A stretch of DNA of 28,648 nt from JAQGMV01 sp035525455 (GTDB lineage: Bacteria > Pseudomonadota > Gammaproteobacteria > Burkholderiales > SG8-41). The position numbers were made by a program, and so were the translations under genes. The notes below the pieces were generated by a model. The model saw only the letters and a program-made list of their open reading frames with translations. It did no database searches and was not told the DNA's origin. Position 1 is the first letter of the stretch; each line of letters begins with the position of its first letter. The stretch is taken from the NCBI GenBank assembly GCA_035525455.1, contig DATLEF010000189.1, positions 1-28,648 of the forward strand. The letters are read 5' to 3'. This document shows positions 1 to 7,113 of this stretch, one piece after another.

Positions 1-596
1 AGGACTGCCGTCAAAGCTTCTCCTGCCACGGCATTCTCGATCGGGCCGCCATCGATCCCGCGCGTGCCCGCGGCTTCGGCGAGTCCGATCACGGCTTCAC
101 GCGCTTCGCGATCATTGCCGAAGACCAACACGTCGCAATCGACTGCGCCTCCGGATTGCAATTTCGCAGCGGCGACGTTATGAAACGCCGCCACGACGCG
201 CGCGCGATTCCCCAGACGCGTTTGCGCCGCCTGCGCCGCTGATCCGTTTTCGGGCAGACGCACAACCGATACCTTGGGAGGGACGAGCGGCACGACGGCA
301 TCGACTACGATCTTGCCGGCCACGGCGTCGCTGATTTCGTCGAGGATTGCATCGTGATTCGAATACGGCACCGCGATAACGACGATGTCGCCCGCACGCG
401 CGGCACCTGCGTTGTCGTCGCCGCGTACCGGCGGCGCGCCATTCGCTGTCTTGATCTCGCGCGCAGCGGCTTCGGCTTTTTCCCGGGATCGCGAGCCGAG
501 CACGACAGGGTAACCGGCCGCCGCCCAGCGCATCGCAAGCCCGGTTCCGAGCGCGCCCGTGCCGCCGATGACCGCCAGAATGGGACGCGCTTGCAT
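1..596 (-). CDS. NADPH-dependent F420 reductase-like oxidoreductase (3' end outside window)
   Basis: The frame opens with ATG at 596 and stays open to the window edge, giving about 198 residues of an incomplete protein. The N-terminus reads ARPILAVIGGTGALGTGLAMR, a Rossmann dinucleotide-binding glycine loop, followed about 15 residues later by VLGSRSREKA, whose SRS is typical of NADP(H) phosphate binding. Further on are DIVVIAVPYSNH, GKIVVDAVVPL and VVAAFHNVAAAKL, the layout of the NpdG/F420-dependent NADP reductase family. Family members move hydride between NADPH and coenzyme F420, but bacterial homologues without F420 also exist, so the cofactor partner is not proven. The gene is divergent from pxpB. 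No Shine-Dalgarno precedes the ATG; a TATAAT lies 6 bases upstream, suggesting a leaderless mRNA. Confidence 0.8.
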   Translation of the reverse strand, partial: MQARPILAVIGGTGALGTGLAMRWAAAGYPVVLGSRSREKAEAAAREIKTANGAPPVRGDDNAGAARAGDIVVIAVPYSNHDAILDEISDAVAGKIVVDAVVPLVPPKVSVVRLPENGSAAQAAQTRLGNRARVVAAFHNVAAAKLQSGGAVDCDVLVFGNDREAREAVIGLAEAAGTRGIDGGPIENAVAGEALTAV

Positions 597-601
597 CAGC
601 G

Positions 602-630
602 AATTATACTAAGAATAGAACAATATAATT
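602..630. promoter_or_regulatory. Divergent promoter pair with mirrored TATAAT boxes
   Basis: An inverted repeat, AATTATA at 602-608 and TATAATT at 624-630, is separated by 15 bases. Each arm carries a perfect -10 hexamer: TATAAT on the minus strand at 608-603, six bases from the ATG of the F420-reductase-like gene, and TATAAT on the plus strand at 624-629, seven bases from an ATG at 637. No convincing -35 box is visible for either. The symmetry could also be a regulator site. Promoter activity is inferred. Confidence 0.5.
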
Positions 631-636
631 TGGGTG

Positions 637-681
637 ATGAACCCCATACGCAGGCACGGTTTTCGAGCACCCACGGCATGA
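637..681 (+). CDS. Possible 14-residue leader peptide coupled to pxpB
   Basis: An ATG at 637 opens a 14-codon frame, MNPIRRHGFRAPTA, ending in TGA at 679-681. That stop overlaps the ATG of pxpB at 678-680 as ATGA, the usual geometry for translational coupling. A TATAAT lies 7 bases upstream and GGGTG directly abuts the start. The codons include ATA, AGG and CGA, normally rare in high-GC genomes. pxpB itself has no good ribosome-binding site, so translation of this leader may supply its ribosomes. It could also be a chance ORF. Confidence 0.35.
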   Translation: MNPIRRHGFRAPTA

Positions 682-1400
682 GCGCGCGCTTTCTCGCGGC
701 GGGCGATACCGCGGTCGTGGTCGAATTCGGCGACCGCATCGATCGCGAGGTGAGCGATCGGGTGTTGTCGCTCAGCGCGCGCGTGCGTGCGGTGAGCATA
801 CCGGGCGTGCTCGAGACGGTGCCGACGTATCGCTCACTGCTGGTGCATCACGATCCCTTGTTAACCGACAGCGCGAGCGTAATCGCGGCGCTCGAAAGTC
901 TGCTTCACGCGCAGGCTGCGGTCGGAGCCGATTCGAAGTTGTGGACGATCCCCGCGTGCTACCACGAGACGCACGCCCCCGATCTCGCGGAAGTCGCCCA
1001 GCGCACGCAGTTGAGCGTGGCGGAGGTCGTGCGGCAGCACGCCGAAACGTGCTACCACGTGTACATGATCGGCTTTGCGCCCGGCTTTGCCTACCTGGGC
1101 GATTTGCCGCAGGCGCTCAACCTGCCGCGGCGCATCGACCCGCGGGTGAAAGTTCCCGCAGGCTCGATCGCCATTGCCGCCGCGATGACGGCAATCTATC
1201 CAGTCGAAAGCCCCGGCGGCTGGCATCTCATAGGCGCGACGCCGCTGCGAATGTTCGATTTGCGTTCATCGCATCCGGCTTTGCTGAGCGCGGGCGACAA
1301 AGTACGCTTCGAGCCCATCACGCCCGCCAAGTTCGACCGGATTCGAGCGGCGGTTGCCGCCGATGCATACGATGTGACATACGAGCGCTTTGCCGCGTGA
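678..1400 (+). CDS. pxpB: 5-oxoprolinase subunit B (KipI/allophanate hydrolase subunit 1 family)
   Basis: The 240-residue protein carries the family signature GFAPGFAYLG at about residues 132-141, followed by LPRR and a VPAGSIAIAAAMTAIYPVESPGGW-type block. In bacteria PxpA, PxpB and PxpC form the ATP-dependent 5-oxoprolinase that opens 5-oxoproline to glutamate; PxpB and PxpC are homologous to the allophanate-hydrolase domains of urea amidolyase. The ATG at 678 is chosen because homology starts there (MSARFLAAGDTAVVVEFG) and the frame upstream contains no family-like sequence. The stop overlaps the GTG start of pxpC by 4 bases. No pxpA is present in the window, so activity as a full oxoprolinase needs PxpA from elsewhere. 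A carboxylase-associated KipI paralogue is a less likely reading. Confidence 0.9.
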   Translation: MSARFLAAGDTAVVVEFGDRIDREVSDRVLSLSARVRAVSIPGVLETVPTYRSLLVHHDPLLTDSASVIAALESLLHAQAAVGADSKLWTIPACYHETHAPDLAEVAQRTQLSVAEVVRQHAETCYHVYMIGFAPGFAYLGDLPQALNLPRRIDPRVKVPAGSIAIAAAMTAIYPVESPGGWHLIGATPLRMFDLRSSHPALLSAGDKVRFEPITPAKFDRIRAAVAADAYDVTYERFAA

Positions 1401-2359
1401 CGCCGGCGCTCGAAGTCATCGCGCCAGGCGTGCATACGACGGTGCAGGACCGTGGACGCGTGGGCTTCCAGGACATCGGCGTGCCGACTTCGGGTCCGCT
1501 CGATCGCATGAGCCTGCGCCTGGCGAACGCGTTGGTCGGCAACGACGCCGGCACTGAAGCGCTCGAGCTGCTCGTTCAGGGTCCTACCCTCAGAGTGCTT
1601 GCCGGATCGGTACGCGTGGCACTCGTCGGCTGTAACGCGAGCCTGGAGATTCGTACGCCGGTTCCGAGGCAGATTCCAGCGGGGCAGAGTGTGAAGCTCG
1701 CGCGTGGTGAAGTTTTTCGCGTCGGTGCGCTCGGCGATTCGTTGTGCGCGTATCTCGCAATCGAAGGCGGACTCGCCGTGTCAACGGTGCTCGGCAGCGC
1801 GTCGACTTACGTACGGGGAGCAATTGGCGGCCTGCACGGTCGCCGTCTGCAGCGAGGCGACACCATTCCGCTCAAGCTCGACTCAGCGGCCGAACGCCGC
1901 GAACGCACGCTTGCGACGCCTCTGGAGCTCGCGCTCGATCAGACGATACGCGTCGTCATGGGGCCGCAAGCCGAGTACTTTACCGACGCTGGCGTACGCA
2001 CGTTCTTCTCGTCGGAATACGTGGTGTCGCATCACGCCGACCGCATGGGATATCGGCTCGAAGGACCTACCATCGAGCACGCCAAGGGCTACAACATCGT
2101 TTCCGATGGCATCGTCACCGGCTCGATCCAGGTGCCCGGCTCCGGCAAGCCGATCGTGCTCATGGTCGATAACCAGAGCACCGGCGGCTATCCGAAAATC
2201 GCGACGGTCATTTCTGCGGATATCCCAGTGGTCGGTCGCCGCCGGCCGGGCCGCACGGTGCGCTTCGCCGCAATCGACGTGCTCGAAGCGGAGCGCGCGC
2301 GCAAGCGACAGGAAGCAGCAATCGTGGAAATGGTCCAGGCGATTGCCGACGCCGGCTGA
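1397..2359 (+). CDS. pxpC: 5-oxoprolinase subunit C (KipA/allophanate hydrolase subunit 2 family)
   Basis: The 320-residue protein matches the KipA/PxpC fold throughout: LEVIAPGVHTTVQDRGRVGFQ at residues 5-25, GVPTSGPLDRMS just after, an internal FRVGALGDSLCAYLAIEGG block, and the C-terminal GSIQVPGSGKPIVLM followed by DNQSTGGYPKIATV. The start is taken as GTG at 1397 because it overlaps the pxpB stop (GTGA) and puts the family N-terminus at residue 2; an ATG further upstream in the same frame lies inside pxpB and would add 152 unrelated residues. With PxpB it should form the complex that activates or cleaves 5-oxoproline in the cytoplasm. Coupled translation with pxpB would keep the two subunits in equal amounts. 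Confidence 0.9.
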   Translation: MTPALEVIAPGVHTTVQDRGRVGFQDIGVPTSGPLDRMSLRLANALVGNDAGTEALELLVQGPTLRVLAGSVRVALVGCNASLEIRTPVPRQIPAGQSVKLARGEVFRVGALGDSLCAYLAIEGGLAVSTVLGSASTYVRGAIGGLHGRRLQRGDTIPLKLDSAAERRERTLATPLELALDQTIRVVMGPQAEYFTDAGVRTFFSSEYVVSHHADRMGYRLEGPTIEHAKGYNIVSDGIVTGSIQVPGSGKPIVLMVDNQSTGGYPKIATVISADIPVVGRRRPGRTVRFAAIDVLEAERARKRQEAAIVEMVQAIADAG

Positions 2360-2382
2360 TCAAAACACGGTCATCGTACAGA

Positions 2383-2388
2383 TAGAAT
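2383..2388 (+). promoter_or_regulatory. Possible -10 box of a leaderless GntR transcript
   Basis: TAGAAT at 2383-2388 ends 7 bases before the ATG at 2396. The intervening AACTGGC has no Shine-Dalgarno character, and no convincing -35 is visible. If used, transcription would start at or next to the ATG. Confidence 0.35.
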
Positions 2389-2395
2389 AACTGGC

Positions 2396-3235
2396 ATGTC
2401 GAAACTCAGAACGACTTACGCACGGAGTCGCGTCCCGCTCTATATACAAGTCGCTTCCGCGCTGCGGCGGCGTATCGAAACGGGGCAGTGGCAGGTCGGG
2501 CAGCAGATTTCCACGCTCGAAGAGCTCGAGCGCGAGTTCGAAGTCGCGCGAGTCACCGTGCGCCAGGCGGTCGAGCTGCTGCAGAACGAAGGCCTCGTGC
2601 ATCGCCATCAGGGCCGCGGGACTTTCGTCGCGGACAAGCTCCAGGACAAGCACTGGCTGAGGCTCGAAGCCACGTGGGAATCGCTGATTGCGTCGATCAA
2701 GGACAACGTGCCGACGATGATCAAGGTCGACGATCCGCCGGCGCGGCCGCGGTTGGGCGATGGTGAAGGCGAGGCTGCGCAGGACTACGTTTTCCTGCGC
2801 AGCGTGCAGCTGAAAAACGGCGTGCCGTATGCGTTGGTCAATCTGCACCTGGAGCGCGGAATCTACGCACGCAGCCCCGAATCGTTTCTCACGCGCACGG
2901 CGCTGCCGATACTGGCAACGATGAAAGGCGCGGACATCGAGCACGCGCACCAGACGCTGGTCATCGGCAGCGCCGATCCTGCCACCGCCGCCCTGCTCAA
3001 AGTACCGCTCGGGACGCCGACCGCGGAATGCCATTGCGTCGTCAGCAACAGCAAAGGTGTCGCAATTTACGTCGCCGAAATCATTTACCGCAACGATTGC
3101 GTGAAGCTGCACATCAATCTGCTCGACAGGTCGAAAGCAATCGGCGCGGGAAGATCCAGACGCACCGAACGTCCTGCTGCCGGACCCTCGCACCCGAAAA
3201 ACGGCAGCAGGGCGGCGCGGCGTAACACCCACTAA
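2396..3235 (+). CDS. GntR family transcriptional regulator with UTRA ligand domain
   Basis: The 279-residue protein starts with a GntR winged helix (about residues 12-80): PLYIQVASALRRRIETGQW, then LEREFEVARVTVRQAVELLQ, then EGLVHRHQGRGTFVAD as the wing. A UTRA-type effector domain follows (about 95-245), with paired strands such as YVFLRSVQLKNGVPYALVN and a closing VAIYVAEIIYRNDCVKLHIN. HutC-type regulators of this build bind a small metabolite and release DNA. A basic, low-complexity tail of about 35 residues (RSRRTERPA, SRAARRNTH) extends beyond the domain. The gene heads the long catabolic gene series, starts 36 bases after pxpC, and is the obvious local regulator; its ligand is probably a substrate of that pathway. 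The ATG lacks a ribosome-binding site. Confidence 0.9.
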   Translation: MSKLRTTYARSRVPLYIQVASALRRRIETGQWQVGQQISTLEELEREFEVARVTVRQAVELLQNEGLVHRHQGRGTFVADKLQDKHWLRLEATWESLIASIKDNVPTMIKVDDPPARPRLGDGEGEAAQDYVFLRSVQLKNGVPYALVNLHLERGIYARSPESFLTRTALPILATMKGADIEHAHQTLVIGSADPATAALLKVPLGTPTAECHCVVSNSKGVAIYVAEIIYRNDCVKLHINLLDRSKAIGAGRSRRTERPAAGPSHPKNGSRAARRNTH

Positions 3236-3296
3236 AACGCTCGCTCCAGCGCGGCATGGGCCGCTCGAAACCATGAAAGCAAACGAAGGACTCCTG

Positions 3297-4703
3297 ATGC
3301 CGAGCCGCATCGATACCAGCGAAAGGCAAAGCCTGCGCGGGTTTCTTAGCATGGTCGAGCGCGACTTTCCCGAAGAGCTTTTGCACATCCGCGTGCCGGT
3401 CCGGCCGCATCTCGACATCACTTCGCTCGTCTTCGAGCTCGAGCGCGCAGGAAAAAGCCCGGTGGTCGTGTACGAGAACGTCGAGGGGTACACGATGCCG
3501 GTAGTCACCAACATCGCGGGCAATCGACGCCTGCTGGCCGCGTGCCTGGGTGTCGATCCGGTAGACCTGCCGACCGCTTTTCGCGATCGCTGCCAGAAGT
3601 ACGTGCCGTGTGAAGTCGTCGCGAAAGCGCCATGGCAGGAGATCGTGCTGGAAGGTGACGAAGTCGATCTCACGAAGCTGCCGATACCGCTGCACTTCAG
3701 CGTGGACGCGGCACCGTACATCACGGCCGGCCAGTTGAGCGCACGCGACCCGGTGACGGGCGTCGACACGACAGGCTTTCATCGCCTCATGCTGCGAGGC
3801 AAAAACCGCCTGGGCGTATCGCTGCACTCGCGCCGGCGCATGCATGAATTCCAGCGCCGCGCCGAGGAGCGCAAAGAGAATCTTCCTGCGGCGATCACGC
3901 TCGGCATCCACCCCCTGCATTACATGGGCTCGATGGTGTACGCCTACCCGCCGCACGTGCGTAAATTCGAGATCATCGGCGCGCTGTTCGGCGAGCCCTA
4001 TCGTCTGGCGAAAACCGGCATCGAGGGCCTCGAAGTGCCGGCAGGCGCCGAGATCGTCATCGAAGGCGAAATTCTCGCCGGCGTGAAGGAGCCCGAAGGC
4101 CCTTTCAGCGAATTCACGGGCTACGCGTCGTATCGCAGCACCGAGAACGTCTTCGTTGCCAAACGCATGCGCATGCGCCGCGACGCGATGTTTCACTCGG
4201 TCGTTTCGGGGATGTCACAGGACCACATACTCGTGTCGTGCGTGACGCGCGAGGGCGAGATCCTGAACACGCTGCGCCGCAATCTTCCGAACGTGCTGGG
4301 GGTCCATGTGCCGCATCGGACCTGCGGCGCTTTCCTCGCCATCGTCAAAATGAAAAAGACGGCGCAGGGCGAACCGCAGCAGGCGATACTCGCGGCGCTC
4401 GGGACCGAGTTCTATACGAAGTACGTGATCGTCGTCGACGAAGACGTCGATATCTTCGACATGAACGACGTCATGTGGGCGATCGCCACGCGCGTGCGCG
4501 CCGAACAAGACATCGTCTTCATTCCCGGATGCAAAGGCGCGATCCTCGATCCGACATCCGATCCCGAGACATTCACGGTCACGAAGATGGGCATCGATGC
4601 GACGCGTCCGGTCGGCAAGGACTTCGCCGAGCGGCTCGTAATTTCGGAGGAACAACGTACGCGGGTGCGCGGGATACTCGAAGCCGCCGGCGTAAAGCTG
4701 TAA
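3297..4703 (+). CDS. UbiD family decarboxylase (prenylated-FMN dependent)
   Basis: UbiD-family enzymes reversibly decarboxylate aromatic or alpha,beta-unsaturated acids with prenylated FMN. The protein has 468 residues from the ATG at 3297, within the usual 450-500. Visible family blocks are LDITSLVFELERAGKSPVVVYENV, a GFHRLML stretch near 160 that should hold the active-site Arg (R163), SLHSRRRMHEF, and EGPFSEFTGY at 267-276, whose E267 and E272 match the paired catalytic glutamates of the R-E-E set. I chose 3297 because GAAGGA lies six bases upstream; an in-frame ATG at 3273 lacks a ribosome-binding site. No UbiX prenyltransferase is nearby, so cofactor must come from elsewhere. It lies between the GntR gene and a Bug receptor, which points to catabolism of an unsaturated or aromatic acid rather than ubiquinone synthesis. 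The substrate is unknown. Confidence 0.9.
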   Translation: MPSRIDTSERQSLRGFLSMVERDFPEELLHIRVPVRPHLDITSLVFELERAGKSPVVVYENVEGYTMPVVTNIAGNRRLLAACLGVDPVDLPTAFRDRCQKYVPCEVVAKAPWQEIVLEGDEVDLTKLPIPLHFSVDAAPYITAGQLSARDPVTGVDTTGFHRLMLRGKNRLGVSLHSRRRMHEFQRRAEERKENLPAAITLGIHPLHYMGSMVYAYPPHVRKFEIIGALFGEPYRLAKTGIEGLEVPAGAEIVIEGEILAGVKEPEGPFSEFTGYASYRSTENVFVAKRMRMRRDAMFHSVVSGMSQDHILVSCVTREGEILNTLRRNLPNVLGVHVPHRTCGAFLAIVKMKKTAQGEPQQAILAALGTEFYTKYVIVVDEDVDIFDMNDVMWAIATRVRAEQDIVFIPGCKGAILDPTSDPETFTVTKMGIDATRPVGKDFAERLVISEEQRTRVRGILEAAGVKL

Positions 4704-4723
4704 CAACCTCCGGAGTGCATCGG

Positions 4724-5698
4724 ATGAGACACGCCTTCCTGCTTTGTACCTGCGCCCTAGCAGTCCTCTCGACACCAGCCCTGGGCGCGACCGGCGCGTC
4801 GAGCTATCCGACCAAACCCGTCCGTGTCGTCGCGCCCTTCCCGACCGGCGGCACGGCCGATCTGCTCGCACGCATGCTCGCGGACCATCTTTCGCATAAG
4901 TGGACACAGCAGGTTATCGTCGACAACCGCTCCGGCGCGGGCGGACTCATCGGCACCGACATCGTCGCGAAGGCGACGCCCGACGGTTACACGCTGCTCA
5001 TGGCTGCGATCGGACATGTCGCGAACCCGGCGCTTTACGAAAAGCTGCCGTATGACACGCTGCGCGATTTCGCGCCGATCGCGCTGATCGCCGACGTGCC
5101 GCTGGTGATCGCGGTGAATCCCAAGCTCAGCGCTAAATCGGTGAAGGAGTTGATCTCGCTCGCGAATGCCAAGCCGGGACAGCTCAATTTCGCGGCAGGC
5201 GGCGTGGGCGCTTCGTCGCACTGGGCCGGCGCGCTGTTCGAAAGCCTTGCGAAAATCCAGTGGCAGACCGTGCAGTACAAGGGCGGCGGCCCCTCGCTCA
5301 TCGCGGTCCTGAGCGGCGAAGGCGATCTCACGTTCAGCCCGCTTCCGTCGTCGATCAACCATCTCAAGGCGGGCCGCCTGCGGGCGATCGCGATCACGAG
5401 CCCGAAGCGCGTCTCGCAATTGCCCGACGTGCCGACGATCGCGGAGTCGGGACTCCCGAACTATGACTTCCAGGCCTGGTACGGCATGCTCGCGCCGGCT
5501 GCGGTGCCGAAGCCGATCCTCGTCAAGCTCAACGCCGACCTCAACGCCGCGCTCAAAGACCCGCAGATTCGGAGCGCGATGATCGCGAACGGCGCTGAAC
5601 CGCTCGGCGGCAGCATGGAAGAGTTCGCGCAGATGCTGCCGCGTGAAATCAAAAAGTACGCGACGGTCACGAAACAGGCGGGCATCAAGGCGCAATAA
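4724..5698 (+). CDS. Tripartite tricarboxylate transporter substrate-binding protein (Bug receptor 1)
   Basis: The 324-residue protein has a signal peptide (MRHAFLLCTCALAVLSTPALG) and the mature start SSYPTKPVRVVAPFPTGGTAD, the classic Bug/TctC opening. Further hallmarks are ATPDGYTLLMA, AKPGQLNFAAGGVGASSHWAG, WQTVQYKGGGPSL and LPDVPTIAESGLPNYDFQAW. These periplasmic proteins capture carboxylates and similar small solutes for the TctAB membrane component, or act as signalling receptors. The ATG at 4724 follows a GGAG motif by eight bases. The gene starts 20 bases after ubiD and ends five bases before the first MmgE/PrpD gene, so it almost certainly shares their mRNA and binds a substrate of the same pathway. 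No TctA or TctB gene is in the window. The ligand cannot be read from sequence. Confidence 0.93.
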   Translation: MRHAFLLCTCALAVLSTPALGATGASSYPTKPVRVVAPFPTGGTADLLARMLADHLSHKWTQQVIVDNRSGAGGLIGTDIVAKATPDGYTLLMAAIGHVANPALYEKLPYDTLRDFAPIALIADVPLVIAVNPKLSAKSVKELISLANAKPGQLNFAAGGVGASSHWAGALFESLAKIQWQTVQYKGGGPSLIAVLSGEGDLTFSPLPSSINHLKAGRLRAIAITSPKRVSQLPDVPTIAESGLPNYDFQAWYGMLAPAAVPKPILVKLNADLNAALKDPQIRSAMIANGAEPLGGSMEEFAQMLPREIKKYATVTKQAGIKAQ

Positions 5699-5703
5699 GG
5701 ACG

Positions 5704-7083
5704 ATGACCATGAAGACTGAAAAGCAATCGCTGACCGAGGCGCTTGCGCGGTACTGGAGCAGCGCGCGCTACGAGGACTTGCCTCCTGAAGTGGTGGCAA
5801 TGGCAAAGAGCGTGCTCCTCGACACGCTCTCGGTCGGCGTGAGAGGCGGGGAAAGCGAAGCTGCCGTGGCGGTGCGAACCGGTGTCGCGAAACTGCTCGA
5901 ATGCACCAGTGGCTCTGCAACGCTGTGGGGCACGCGGCTATCGCTGCCGCCGGGCGCGGCGGCCCTCGTGAACGGCACTGCGGCGCATTCGTTCGAGCTC
6001 GACGATTACGGCGGGTGCGGGCATTCGGGCGCGGTCGTCGTGCCTGCGGTATGCGCCGCGGCGGAAAGACAACGCTCCGACGGGCGCCGCGTACTACTCG
6101 CGATTGCAGCGGGCTACGATCTCGCCGCACGAGTGACCGAAGGCTCGGGCGGCTACCGCGCGCACAACGACACCGGTTTTCATTCAACCGGCACGTGCGG
6201 CACCTTCGGCGCTGCCGCGGGCGCGGCTTCGATCCTCGGCCTCGATGCCCAAAAGTTCACATCGGCTCTGGGAATTGCCGGCTCGTATGCGGGCGGCACG
6301 TGGGCATTTCTCGCCGACGGCGCGATGACCAAGCGTTTCCATCCGGGCCGCGCGTCGGAAAACGGCGTGAGCGCCGCATTCCTCGCCGAGTCGGGCCTCG
6401 TCGGACCGCATTACATACTCGAATCCACGTGGGGCGGTTTTTATCGCACGTACACGGGCGCCGCGGCGAAACCCGAGGCGACCGCGGCAGGCCTCGGTCG
6501 CGAGTTCCGCATCATGCAAACAGGGCAAAAGCCGCACGCCGCGTGCCGCGGCCTGCACAGCTCGGTCGAAGCGCTGCTCGACGTGATGCACGAGCAAAAG
6601 GTCGCAGGTGAAGACATCGAGCGCATGATCGTCCACGGCGCCGACCGCACGGTGCGGCAGTTCGCAAAGCGCGACGTGCAGACGCTGCTCGATGCGCAGT
6701 TCAGCATGGCCTACGCGCTCGGGGTCGTAGCGGCGACCGGCCGCTCCGGGCTCGACGAATTCTCCCCGCCTCGCACGGGCGACGCGCAAGTGCAGATGCT
6801 GATGGACCGCGTCGAAATCGTCGCCGACCGCGCGCTGGGTCCGTACGACGAGCCCGAGCTCGAAGTGCGGGGTCGCAATGGAGCGGTCTGGTGGCGGCAC
6901 GTGCCTGTCCCACGCGGCGCGCCCGAGCGCCCACTCGAGCTCGAGCAACTGCTGCGCAAGGATGAAGGGGTCGCCGTTCCCGCGATCGGGCAACGCCAGT
7001 TCGATGCTTTGAAGGACGCGGTGCTCGACCTGGAGACGTGCTCCGACTTTGGCGAGGTCGCCAAGCTGCTGCGTCCGGTCTAA
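5704..7083 (+). CDS. MmgE/PrpD family protein 1 (possible epimerase or dehydratase)
   Basis: The full-length family member has 459 residues. It opens with LTEALARYWSSARYEDLPPEVVAMAKSVLLDT-type sequence and has the core ELDDYGGCGHSGAVVVPAVCA, then GYRAHNDTGFHSTGTCGTFGAAAGAA, MTKRFHPGRASENG and HAACRGLHSSVEALLD, covering the helical domain and the smaller lid. The family includes 2-methylcitrate dehydratase, cis-aconitate decarboxylase and iminodisuccinate epimerase. The neighbourhood (C-N lyase and ammonia-lyase directly downstream, no methylcitrate synthase or lyase) favours an epimerase or dehydratase on an amino-dicarboxylate over a propionate function; this is inference. A second in-frame ATG at 5710 sits nine bases after AAGG and may be the true start. 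The paralogue at 10889-12283 is similar over its whole length. Confidence 0.88.
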   Translation: MTMKTEKQSLTEALARYWSSARYEDLPPEVVAMAKSVLLDTLSVGVRGGESEAAVAVRTGVAKLLECTSGSATLWGTRLSLPPGAAALVNGTAAHSFELDDYGGCGHSGAVVVPAVCAAAERQRSDGRRVLLAIAAGYDLAARVTEGSGGYRAHNDTGFHSTGTCGTFGAAAGAASILGLDAQKFTSALGIAGSYAGGTWAFLADGAMTKRFHPGRASENGVSAAFLAESGLVGPHYILESTWGGFYRTYTGAAAKPEATAAGLGREFRIMQTGQKPHAACRGLHSSVEALLDVMHEQKVAGEDIERMIVHGADRTVRQFAKRDVQTLLDAQFSMAYALGVVAATGRSGLDEFSPPRTGDAQVQMLMDRVEIVADRALGPYDEPELEVRGRNGAVWWRHVPVPRGAPERPLELEQLLRKDEGVAVPAIGQRQFDALKDAVLDLETCSDFGEVAKLLRPV

Positions 7084-7101
7084 TGTCTTTCCTCCGCCAG
7101 T

Positions 7102-7107
7102 TATAGT
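7102..7107 (+). promoter_or_regulatory. Possible internal -10 box, six bases before the lyase ATG
   Basis: TATAGT at 7102-7107 ends six bases before the ATG at 7114, in the 30-base gap after the MmgE/PrpD gene. No ribosome-binding site is visible in the gap close to the start. It could give a leaderless internal transcript of the lyase and ammonia-lyase genes. Confidence 0.35.
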
Positions 7108-7113
7108 CCAGCT

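Noticed and set aside
4757..6187. Minus-strand ORF of 476 codons across the receptor and MmgE/PrpD genes
   Set aside because: It spans two well-supported plus-strand genes and their junction, and is Arg-rich without motifs.
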